From Candidatus Staskawiczbacteria bacterium (GTDB lineage Bacteria > Patescibacteriota > Minisyncoccia > Minisyncoccales > Staskawiczbacteraceae), in NCBI GenBank assembly GCA_026395275.1, contig JAPLZA010000081.1:1-16322 (forward strand): a DNA stretch of 16,322 bases. Reading direction: 5' to 3'. Both the position numbers and the translations under genes were made by a program. The notes under the pieces were generated by a model that saw nothing but the letters and a program-made list of their open reading frames with translations, did no database searches and was not told the DNA's origin. Within the stretch, counting starts at the first letter, position 1. The number at the start of each line of letters is the position of its first letter. Positions 6,576 through 13,464 of this stretch are shown here, in pieces.

Positions 6576-6582
6576 GCATTTT

Positions 6583-7568
6583 TTACAGTTTCTTTCCTAC
6601 AAATTCAGCAAACTCTGCAAGTCGGCACGAATATCCCCATTCATTGTCATACCACCCTACAACTTTTACCAAATTATCTTTTACCATTGTTTCTTCTGAG
6701 TCAAAAATTGCTGAATAAGTGTCTCCTTTAAAATCCATTGAAACCAAAGGTTCATCTTCCACTCTTAAAATTCCTTTAAATCCTTTTGAAGCCGATGCTT
6801 TTTTAAAGGCTTGATTTACTTCCTCTTTTGTTGTTGATTTTTTTACTTCAACAATTAAATCCAAAACAGAAACAACCGGAGTTGGAACTCGCATTGCAAT
6901 TCCATCTAATTTTCCATTTAATTCCGGAATCATTTTGCCAATAGCTCTGGCAGCCCCGGTTGAAGTTGGAACGCTCTTGCGCGTCTTAAATCTTTGTGAG
7001 GCAAATCTAAAATTTTCTGGTCGTTTGTGTAGCTGTGAACCGTTGTCATAAAACCTTTCACAATTCCAAATTCATCATTCAAAACTTTAGCAATTGGAGC
7101 CAAACAATTTGTTGTGCAAGAACCCATATCCATTACATCGTGTTTTTTAACGTCAAAAGTTTCGGCATTAACTCCCAAAACAAATCCCGGTAAATCTTTA
7201 CATGGAGCTGAAACAATAACCTTTTTAGCTCCGGCGTTAATATGTTTTCTGGCACCTACATCATCGGTAAAAAATCCTGTGCACTCTAACACAATGTCCA
7301 CTTTCAAATTTTTCCAAGGTAATTTCTCGGGATCTTTTTCGGCTATAACCGGAACTTCTTTTTTTCCTACAATAATTGATTTTTCTTTTGCGGTTATTTC
7401 TTTTCCATAATCTCCATAATTAGAGTCGTGTTTTAAAAGATGCGCCAATGTTTTGGTATCTGTTAAATCATTAATAGCCACAACCTCTAATTGAGGGTGG
7501 TTGTTTTCAATATGTTTGAAAACTTGTCGGCCTATTCTGCCAAAACCATTTATTGCAACTTTAATCAT
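6583..7568 (-). pseudogene. gapA: glyceraldehyde-3-phosphate dehydrogenase, split by a 1-base frameshift
   Basis: Oxidises glyceraldehyde-3-phosphate with NAD and phosphate in glycolysis. Frame 1 (7568 to stop 6930) encodes residues 1-199 correctly: NGFGRIGR (7-14), IND (32-34, NAD-type Asp34), SCTTNC with catalytic Cys151, and HSYT with His178. After RRARA the frame is lost and reads FQLQPGLPELLAK-stop. Inserting one base between 6971 and 6972 (GCG|TTCCAA to GCGGTTCCA) restores AVPTSTGAARAIGKMIPEL and joins the C-terminal half (AMRVPTPVVSVLDL, WYDNEWGYSCR), giving 328 residues, a normal length. No other residue is damaged and it is the only frameshift in the window. An assembly or sequencing error is therefore likelier than real decay or programmed frameshifting. 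The start overlaps the glutaredoxin stop (7565-7568). Confidence 0.92.
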
Positions 7569-7816
7569 GTTGTTGGTTTAACTTGGTTAATTTTTAATAA
7601 CCCGTCTATTTTTTCTTTATCAAAACCAATTATAACTTCGCCGTCTATATCAACAACAGGAACTCCCATTTGTCCTGAGTCTTTTATCATTTTTTGAAGT
7701 TGTTTTTCATCTTTTGATATGTCTATATCTTCAAACTCAACTGCATGTTTTTTGAAATAACCTTTCAGCGTTTTGCAGTATACGCAAGTAGGTGTGGAAT
7801 ATATTTTTACTACCAT
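7565..7816 (-). CDS. YruB-type glutaredoxin-like protein, 83 aa
   Basis: A small cytosolic thiol-disulfide carrier with the glutaredoxin fold. It has IYSTPTCVYCKTLKGYF with a CVYC active site near the N-terminus, a cis-Pro in GVPVVDIDGEVIIGFD, and lacks classic glutathione-specific residues. That pattern fits the YruB/NrdH-like glutaredoxins usually reduced by a flavoprotein rather than by glutathione (family knowledge). The ATG at 7816 is chosen because it lies one base after the upstream gene's stop; the longer frame from 7837 would run into that gene. The end overlaps the GAPDH start as ATGA. It shares an operon with an AhpF-like reductase (11573-12496), which is a plausible electron donor. 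Confidence 0.88.
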   Translation of the reverse strand: MVVKIYSTPTCVYCKTLKGYFKKHAVEFEDIDISKDEKQLQKMIKDSGQMGVPVVDIDGEVIIGFDKEKIDGLLKINQVKPTT

Positions 7817-7817
7817 G

Positions 7818-8906
7818 TTATTGAGCTGCCGGGGCACAATTAGTATTAGCTGCTGCTCCGCCGTTTGAGTTGGCGTATGTTGCAGAGAAAGAAACTGATG
7901 CTTCTGCTATATTCAATTTTTGAGAACAGAAACTTGACTGAGTTTTAGATCCTGCACAAACCATTGCTCTTACGGCATCAGCTGATCTTCCGCCATAACT
8001 GCTTTCTGAAACTTGTGTACCATTCAATATTAGTGTTGGCGACCCTTGTACATTATATTTATCACTTAAATCAAAATCTTTTTGAGCATCAGCAACTCCC
8101 CTCTTTGGATCAGAAACGCATGAATTAAGTTTTGCTGTATCAACTCCTGTTGAAGCTTGGCAACCCTTGGAATCTCCCAACGGCATACCGTTTGCCATTG
8201 TTCCTGCGCTTTTCTTCATATAGCAAGAGACATAGCTCCAATATTTGTTTGGCTGTTCATCCCTAATACAAATCTGCCTTAAGTTTTCCTGAGCTTCTTC
8301 AGGTCCATGCATAGAACTTACGGTTCCATTAGAAACAGAACCTATATATCTCATTTTTACACTTGAAGCCAATGCCGGAGAATTTTTCACAGCTTCAGCA
8401 AAAGCTCTTTGCATTTGTAACCCATATGGACAACTGCTGACAATATATCCTTCCAACATTGGACTGTCTGTTTTTTGCACAGCTGTTGGGGCTGGAGTTG
8501 CGGCCTTACTTGCGCTTGAATTTTGATTTGCAGCGCCAGCTTTTTTAGCGCTCATATCAAATGCCTGAGGAAACAATAATTTTCCATCTTTTGTGGCATA
8601 TGAATCAAATGAGCTTGTTCCAATTTTAATTTTGACTTTGGCCAACCCCGAAACTTCAGAAACACTCACTAACGAAGCGGGAGTTTGCGAAAGCTTGTTA
8701 TCATTTATATAGCTTATAACCTTGTTTCCAATTTCTTTATCAGACATTCCAAAGATTGTTGGGAAAGTAAAATTACTGTTTGATTTAGCAAAAATCAAAA
8801 TACCGGTTATTATAACAGCTATTATAGCTATGCAAACAAGGATAGTATTTCTATCCATTTTCTTTAAAAAACTTAACTTAGACATAAACTTAGACATAAA
8901 AGACAT
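7818..8906 (-). CDS. membrane-anchored thioredoxin-fold (DsbA/GILT-like) protein
   Basis: It is 362 residues long. A basic N-terminus is followed by one membrane span at about 21-40 (TILVCIAIIAVIITGILIF), so the rest probably faces outside. Residues 45-115 form a small domain, and 115-148 an Ala/Ser/Pro-rich linker. A thioredoxin-like domain starts at about 150 with SSCPYGLQM (158-166) and has the cis-Pro loop GSPTLILNG (288-296). The usual CxxC active site is CPYG here, so only the first Cys (Cys159) remains. Other cysteines (213, 228, 249, 263, 317, 327, 357) could form structural bonds, as in GILT-like proteins. The role is inferred as exported thiol exchange or binding. The start could also be one of the nearby ATGs (MSFMSKFMSK). 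A 106-base AT-rich gap without a clear terminator separates it from the mutase gene. Confidence 0.8.
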   Translation of the reverse strand: MSFMSKFMSKLSFLKKMDRNTILVCIAIIAVIITGILIFAKSNSNFTFPTIFGMSDKEIGNKVISYINDNKLSQTPASLVSVSEVSGLAKVKIKIGTSSFDSYATKDGKLLFPQAFDMSAKKAGAANQNSSASKAATPAPTAVQKTDSPMLEGYIVSSCPYGLQMQRAFAEAVKNSPALASSVKMRYIGSVSNGTVSSMHGPEEAQENLRQICIRDEQPNKYWSYVSCYMKKSAGTMANGMPLGDSKGCQASTGVDTAKLNSCVSDPKRGVADAQKDFDLSDKYNVQGSPTLILNGTQVSESSYGGRSADAVRAMVCAGSKTQSSFCSQKLNIAEASVSFSATYANSNGGAAANTNCAPAAQ

Positions 8907-9012
8907 ATGACTTTAACTTTTAGCTTTAAAACAATGGTTTAATATGATAATTAAAAAATTGTTTATAAAACTTAAAATATTTAATAATTACTTATTATAG
9001 TATATAGAATAA

Positions 9013-9681
9013 TTACTGCAAGTGTGAATAATTTTTACCATCGAAATCATATTTAACTAACGCACCAAACGGCAACTCTAAATTAACAATTTCTTTTTCC
9101 GGAATATTTTCAATATATTTTACAATTGCTCTCAAACTATTGTGACTCGATACCACCAAAACATTTTTTCCGGCTTTTAAATCTTTCTCAATATATTTTT
9201 TATAGAAAGGAACCGCTCTTTTTACAACTTCATCTAAACCCTCGCCTCCTCCTGGCGGATCATTATTAAATCCCCTTCTCCAAAGTTTTGCCTGATCTTC
9301 GCCATATTTTTCAGCAATTTCTTTTTTGTCCAATCCCTGCAAAGATCCATAATATCTTTCATTTAATTTTTCCGAAACAAAAGCCGAAATATAATTGCCT
9401 TCTCCGGAAAAATTACCCCATTTTTGCATTTTCCCTCCGTCTAAATGGATAAAAAGCGGATATTTTTCCCCAATATTTTTTAATATTTTTATGACTGTTT
9501 GCATATTTCTTATCAAGGGCGAAGTATATATAACATCAAAGTTTTGCCCAACAATACCTTGGGCAACTGTTTTTGCCATATCTGAACCTTCTTTTGACAG
9601 CGGATTATCAACCCATCCGGCAAATCTGTTTTCTAAATTCCACTGTGATTTTAAATGTCTTAATAAAAAAAGTTTAGCCAT
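9013..9681 (-). CDS. gpmA: phosphoglycerate mutase, GpmA/histidine-phosphatase family, variant active site
   Basis: Interconverts 3- and 2-phosphoglycerate; 222 residues. The family layout is clear: LRHLKSQWN (7-15), NRFAGWVDNPLS, TSPLIRNMQT, NERYYGSLQG, PPGGGEGL and SSHNSLRAIVKYI. Several near-invariant positions differ. RHGES is RHLKS, ERHYG is ERYYG, and the second catalytic block AHGNSLRA reads SSHNSLRA, so its His sits one position late. The phosphorylated His9 and the acid Glu of NER are kept. The enolase and GAPDH neighbours support a glycolytic role, but another phosphomonoesterase activity is possible. It follows enolase after a GC-rich UUCG hairpin and has no Shine-Dalgarno site. 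Confidence 0.88.
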   Translation of the reverse strand: MAKLFLLRHLKSQWNLENRFAGWVDNPLSKEGSDMAKTVAQGIVGQNFDVIYTSPLIRNMQTVIKILKNIGEKYPLFIHLDGGKMQKWGNFSGEGNYISAFVSEKLNERYYGSLQGLDKKEIAEKYGEDQAKLWRRGFNNDPPGGGEGLDEVVKRAVPFYKKYIEKDLKAGKNVLVVSSHNSLRAIVKYIENIPEKEIVNLELPFGALVKYDFDGKNYSHLQ

Positions 9682-9726
9682 TTGATATTTTAGCGAGCCA
9701 ATAAATTTCTTTGAGGCGAATGGGCA

Positions 9727-9740
9727 CCGCCCGAAGGCGG
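9727..9740 (-). repeat. UUCG hairpin between eno and gpmA
   Basis: On the minus strand CCGCC-TTCG-GGCGG forms a 5-bp all-GC stem with a C(UUCG)G tetraloop in an otherwise AT-rich spacer. No T-run follows, so it looks more like an mRNA-stabilising or processing hairpin, or a REP-like element, than a terminator. Confidence 0.7.
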
Positions 9741-9757
9741 GTTGAGCCGAAAAAAAA

Positions 9758-10996
9758 TTAATTGGCGAGCGATTGTTTAAGCTCCTCTTCTATTTGTAAT
9801 AATCTTTGATATTTGACCATTCTTTCTGGTTTTGTAGGAGAACCGGCTTTCAAATAGTCCGCACCCAAGCCAACCGATAAATCAGCTATAAAATCGTCCA
9901 TTGTTTCTCCGCTTCTGTGGCTCACTATTGTCTTCCAACCAAATGACTTTGCCAAATTAGATGCTTTGATTGTTTCGGAAACTGTTCCTATTTGGTTTAA
10001 TTTTAAAATAACTCCATTGCAAGCTGACTTAATGTGGGCTTCTTTTATTCTTTCTATATTTGTTGTTGTTAAATCGTCTCCTACAACAGTAATTTTTTTT
10101 CCTAATTGCTTTGCAATAGATTCAAAACCCTGCCAATCTTCTTCTGAAAATGGATCTTCTATTGATATTATCGAAAAACTTTTAACAAGCTCTTCATAGA
10201 ATTCTAGAAGCTCTGCCTTTGTTAATTCCCTTCCGTCTATGTTATATTTTCCTACTGAGCCTGCCGAAGTATTGTAAAACTGTGAAGCAGCGCAATCCAA
10301 TGCAATATTTGCCTTCTCGCCATCAATCGCATTTTTTAATAGATACAAAGCTTGTTCTGTTTTAGAAATCTGTAGAGCAAATCCCCCTTCATCTCCAAAT
10401 TCCACTAAACCAAAATCTTTTTTGCAAAGTTCTTCCAGCTTCTGAAAAATTTTGCTGCAAGAAACTAGATTTTCTGCGAATGTCTCGTTTTGCGGAATTA
10501 TTATAAACTCCTGAATATCTAAATGTTTCTCTGAATGTACGTGTGCCCCACCCTCTAAAACATTGAACATAGGCAAAGGTATTGCACCTACCTTTTTCCC
10601 TGATAATTCTGCAATATATTTATATAAAGAAACCTTTTTTGAACCAGCTCCTGCTCTGCAAATGGCCATTGAAACCGGTAAAATTGCGTTAGCTCCCAAT
10701 TTTGATTTATTCTCCGTTCCATCAAGACTAATCATTAACTCATCAAGCTCTTGTTGATTTACTACGTCTTTTCCCTTAAGTTTGGGTGCAATAATTTTAT
10801 TTATATTTTTAATCGCCAAGGAAACTCCTTTTCCATCTGCGTCTCGTAATTCTAATGCTTCATTTTCTCCAGTTGAGGCGCCAGAAGCCACCGACGCAAT
10901 AAATACACCCTTTTCCGTTTCTAATTCAACTTCAACTGTCGGGTTTTGCCGCGAATCTTTTATTTCTCTTGCTATTATACTCTTAATTTTTGACAT
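9758..10996 (-). CDS. eno: enolase
   Basis: Converts 2-phosphoglycerate to PEP in the cytoplasm. It is 412 residues, slightly shorter than typical bacterial enolases. Visible motifs are AREIKDSRQNPTVEVEL (9-25; the family's SRGNP is SRQNP here), GASTGENEALELRD (39-52), DIQEFIIIPQ, FGDEGGFA, SIEDPFSEEDW, VGDDL, ILKLNQIGTVSET with the base Lys, and SHRSGET with the substrate-binding His/Arg/Ser. The His loop before DIQEF (GGAHVHSEKHL) is two residues longer than usual. All catalytic and Mg ligands are present, so it should be active. It starts 7 bases after the sulfotransferase stop, with no ribosome site, in the same leftward unit as gpmA and GAPDH. Confidence 0.96.
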   Translation of the reverse strand: MSKIKSIIAREIKDSRQNPTVEVELETEKGVFIASVASGASTGENEALELRDADGKGVSLAIKNINKIIAPKLKGKDVVNQQELDELMISLDGTENKSKLGANAILPVSMAICRAGAGSKKVSLYKYIAELSGKKVGAIPLPMFNVLEGGAHVHSEKHLDIQEFIIIPQNETFAENLVSCSKIFQKLEELCKKDFGLVEFGDEGGFALQISKTEQALYLLKNAIDGEKANIALDCAASQFYNTSAGSVGKYNIDGRELTKAELLEFYEELVKSFSIISIEDPFSEEDWQGFESIAKQLGKKITVVGDDLTTTNIERIKEAHIKSACNGVILKLNQIGTVSETIKASNLAKSFGWKTIVSHRSGETMDDFIADLSVGLGADYLKAGSPTKPERMVKYQRLLQIEEELKQSLAN

Positions 10997-11003
10997 CCTA
11001 TTT

Positions 11004-11555
11004 TTAAAACTTGTAATTAAATAATTTTATATCATCTTTGAAAAAATCTCCAACTATTTCTTTTGATTTTTCGTTATAATAAACCCTATAATCTTTTAAC
11101 CTTTCTGATTTTTTTAAATGAGGTAAAACCGCATTGCTAATTTTTAATTTTTTACACACATAATCAAAATCTTTTTCTATATTTTCGAACCTGCAAATGA
11201 AATCAACTATTATTTTCTCTCCATCTGAAAGCCATCTAACTTGGGGCATAAACATTTTTTCTTTATCGTAGTATCTTTTATCTTTTAATTTAAAGGTTAA
11301 TTCTACCCATTCATTAAAAGGAATTGGGTTATCTTTCAAGCCCGTCTGATTGGTCATGACCCTATAATGATATAAAGACACAACTCTGTCCCACGGATTT
11401 CTTACAAATGAAAACTTGAACAATGAATTAAAAATATCTTCTCCAAGCTTTTCTTTATATTCAAGAGCAGTAATATGCCTGGTTTCTAAATTTAATACTT
11501 TTTCAATACTGCTCCCGCCGGTTTTGTTTACGTGGATGAACAAAAAATCATTCAT
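11004..11555 (-). CDS. sulfotransferase-family protein (family 2-like)
   Basis: About 183 residues. The two nucleotide-binding signatures of PAPS-dependent sulfotransferases are clear: FIHVNKTGGSSIEKVL (5'-phosphosulfate loop, Lys in NKTGGSS) near the N-terminus and FSFVRNPWDRVVSLYHYR (3'-phosphate motif, Arg and Ser) near residue 50. There is no membrane anchor. Such enzymes transfer sulfate from PAPS to sugars or other hydroxyls; the acceptor is unknown. I choose the ATG at 11555 (MNDFLF); a TTG at 11564 in the same frame, 8 bases after the trxB stop, is the alternative. It is an odd guest between a thioredoxin reductase and enolase, and no PAPS-making gene is visible in the window. Confidence 0.83.
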   Translation of the reverse strand: MNDFLFIHVNKTGGSSIEKVLNLETRHITALEYKEKLGEDIFNSLFKFSFVRNPWDRVVSLYHYRVMTNQTGLKDNPIPFNEWVELTFKLKDKRYYDKEKMFMPQVRWLSDGEKIIVDFICRFENIEKDFDYVCKKLKISNAVLPHLKKSERLKDYRVYYNEKSKEIVGDFFKDDIKLFNYKF

Positions 11556-11572
11556 TTTGCCCAATTTTTAAT

Positions 11573-12496
11573 CTATTTCTTATTTTTCAATAAATAGTCG
11601 TATGCGGCCAAAGCAGCGGTTGCGCCCTCGCCCGTGGCGGTTACTATCTGTTTATATTTTCCTTTATTGCAGTCGCCTGCAGCAAAAAGTCCCGGAGTTT
11701 TTGTGGCAAATGTTTCTAAATCAGAAATAATTTCATCTCTCTCGGAAAAATCAACCAAACTTTTTACAAAAGCAGTTGCCGGCACATTTCCTACTTCAAC
11801 AAAGATTCCTTCAACGTCTATCTTTTTTTCTTCTTTAGAAATTAAATCCTGATAAGTTAAAGACTTTACAAACTTATCTCCCTGTATTTTTAAAACCTTT
11901 GCATTTGTAATAACTTCCGTCTTGCCATTCTTCTCAATTAATTTCTGGTTTTCTTGATCGGCTTTTGGAACCTTTCCAAACTCTAAAATATAAATTTTCT
12001 TTACATAATTAGACAGAAATAAGGCCGTTTCAAATCCGGAATTTCCTCCTCCTACCACTGCAACTGTTTTATCTTTAAATATTGGGCCATCGCACAAAGC
12101 GCAGTAACTTACGCCTTTACCTATAAATTCCTTCTCGCCTTCAGCCTCCAATGGCCTTGGGTCAGCCCCTGTTGCCACTATTACCGCCAGGGATTCATAT
12201 TTTTCTCCCAATTCTGTAGAAACTGTAAACTTATTATCTTTTTTATCAATTTCCAAAACTTTTTCAAAAATAATTTCAACTTTATTTGTTTTTAGTTGCT
12301 CTTCAAAAATTTTAATCAAATCTGGGCCGGAAATTTTATCAAAACCGGGATAATTTTCTATGTCTACTGTTTTTTTACCAATCTGCCCTCCCATGTCTTT
12401 CGAAATAACCAAAAGATTCAACTTTTGCCTAGCCGAATAAATAGCCGCAGCAACACCTGCAGGTCCAGAACCTATAATAATTAAATCGTATACCAT
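11573..12496 (-). CDS. trxB: thioredoxin reductase-like flavoprotein, AhpF-like type
   Basis: An FAD-dependent reductase of 307 residues. It has GSGPAG (9-14, FAD), YCALCDGPIF with redox Cys132/Cys135 (CALC where most TrxB have CATC), GGGNSG (149-154, NAD(P)) and GLFAAGDC (269-276, FAD), followed by YKQIVTATGEGATAALAAYDYL. The HRRxxxR motif that binds the 2'-phosphate of NADPH in TrxB is absent; the matching stretch reads YILEFGKVPKADQENQKL. This stretch and the C-terminus resemble the reductase half of AhpF, so NADH use is likely (inference). AhpF's N-terminal thioredoxin-fold domain is missing, and the separate glutaredoxin at 7565-7816 could stand in for it. It heads the seven-gene unit behind a TATAAT box 8 nt from the ATG. 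Confidence 0.92.
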   Translation of the reverse strand: MVYDLIIIGSGPAGVAAAIYSARQKLNLLVISKDMGGQIGKKTVDIENYPGFDKISGPDLIKIFEEQLKTNKVEIIFEKVLEIDKKDNKFTVSTELGEKYESLAVIVATGADPRPLEAEGEKEFIGKGVSYCALCDGPIFKDKTVAVVGGGNSGFETALFLSNYVKKIYILEFGKVPKADQENQKLIEKNGKTEVITNAKVLKIQGDKFVKSLTYQDLISKEEKKIDVEGIFVEVGNVPATAFVKSLVDFSERDEIISDLETFATKTPGLFAAGDCNKGKYKQIVTATGEGATAALAAYDYLLKNKK

Positions 12497-12504
12497 ATTT
12501 ATAA

Positions 12505-12510
12505 ATTATA
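12505..12510 (-). promoter_or_regulatory. -10 box of the trxB-to-GAPDH operon, leaderless type
   Basis: A perfect TATAAT on the minus strand lies 8 nt before the trxB ATG (12496), directly downstream of the galU terminator. No ribosome site fits in the gap. No good -35 is visible. Confidence 0.6.
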
Positions 12511-12526
12511 TCTTATTTTTTAAGTA

Positions 12527-12558
12527 AAGAAAACAACCTAATTTCAGGTTGTTTTCTT
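12527..12558 (-). terminator. hairpin terminator after galU
   Basis: A perfect 13-bp inverted repeat, AAGAAAACAACCT (12527-12539) and AGGTTGTTTTCTT (12546-12558), with a 6-nt loop, lies 6 bases after the galU stop. The minus-strand arm ends in TTTTCTTTACTT, a weak T-tract. It separates the ftsZ-galU unit from the trxB operon. Confidence 0.8.
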
Positions 12559-12564
12559 ATTTTA

Positions 12565-13449
12565 TTATTTTATGCTTTTTACGTATTGCTTCAACTCGTC
12601 TCTAAATCTTGGATCTTTCAGGGCTAAATAAAAGAAAGATTTTAACCACTTTGTTTTATCTCCGCATTCTAGCCACTCACCTTTCAATTCATAACCATAA
12701 ATAATTTTTCCGTCATCAAGCATTTTATCAAAAACTTCTGCTAAAATTATTTCTCCTTTTTTAGATGGCTTAGCTTTTTTCAGATAAGTGAAAACTTCCG
12801 GAGTCAAGATATATTTACCTACAATAGTTAAATCAGAAGTTATTTCTTCCGGAGATGGTTTTTCTGTTATTTTTTTTATTTTGTAAAGCCGATTGGCAAT
12901 TTTTTCTACGGTTAAACCGGCGTAAGCTGGAATTTTCTCTCTTGGCAAAGATTTCAAAGCAATAACAGGAGTTCCACATGTCTTGAAAATATTCATTAGT
13001 TGAGCTATTGCCGGTTCTTCAGAATCAACAATATCATCCCCAAAAGAGACTGCCACAGGCTCTTTTTCCAGGCGTCTGGCCGCCTGTAAAATGGCGTGAC
13101 CGTCTCCAAGCGGAGTTTTCTGCACAACATGAGAAAAAGAAATACCATCAAATACTTCTTCAAAACTTTTTAATTCTGCTAATATTTTATCTTTTTTTCT
13201 TTTTATAAGTGTTTTTTCCAATTCAGGAGATTTTTGGAAATAATGAAATATTGTTTTCTGACCGGGGCTGGTGACAAAAACCACCTCTTTGATTCCTGAT
13301 TTTTTTACCTCTTCAATTATATATTGAATAATTGGCTTATCAACCAAAGGAAAAAACTCTTTGGATGTAACCATAGACAACGGCAAAAATCTTGTGCCTA
13401 ATCCGGCAACGGGAATAATTATTTTTTTTATATCTTTTTGTTCCTCCAT
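12565..13449 (-). CDS. galU: UTP-glucose-1-phosphate uridylyltransferase
   Basis: Makes UDP-glucose from UTP and glucose-1-phosphate for envelope glycans. It is 294 residues with the GalU nucleotidyltransferase fold: IPVAGLGTRFLP (12-23), SKEFFPLVDKPIIQYIIEE (29-47, family form PKEMLPIVDKPLIQY), QKTPLGDGHAIL (110-121; the family's LGLGH is LGDGH) and SFGDDIVD (135-142) with metal-binding Asp. A product-loop ECGDK lies near the C-terminus. The RmlA glucose-1-phosphate thymidylyltransferase family is the closest alternative, but the DKP and LGxGHA forms favour GalU. It begins 15 bases after the ftsZ stop with only an A-rich stretch upstream, so it is co-transcribed with ftsZ. Confidence 0.92.
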   Translation of the reverse strand: MEEQKDIKKIIIPVAGLGTRFLPLSMVTSKEFFPLVDKPIIQYIIEEVKKSGIKEVVFVTSPGQKTIFHYFQKSPELEKTLIKRKKDKILAELKSFEEVFDGISFSHVVQKTPLGDGHAILQAARRLEKEPVAVSFGDDIVDSEEPAIAQLMNIFKTCGTPVIALKSLPREKIPAYAGLTVEKIANRLYKIKKITEKPSPEEITSDLTIVGKYILTPEVFTYLKKAKPSKKGEIILAEVFDKMLDDGKIIYGYELKGEWLECGDKTKWLKSFFYLALKDPRFRDELKQYVKSIK

Positions 13450-13464
13450 ATTTTTTTTATTTTA

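Noticed and set aside
7817..7837. Upstream start at 7837 for the glutaredoxin
   Set aside because: The extra residues overlap the previous gene's coding end. The ATG at 7816 begins right before the family's first strand.
8984..9015. Direct repeat AATAATTA near the gpmA stop
   Set aside because: Two AT-rich 8-mers in an AT-rich spacer; no inverted structure or T-run supports a terminator or regulatory role.
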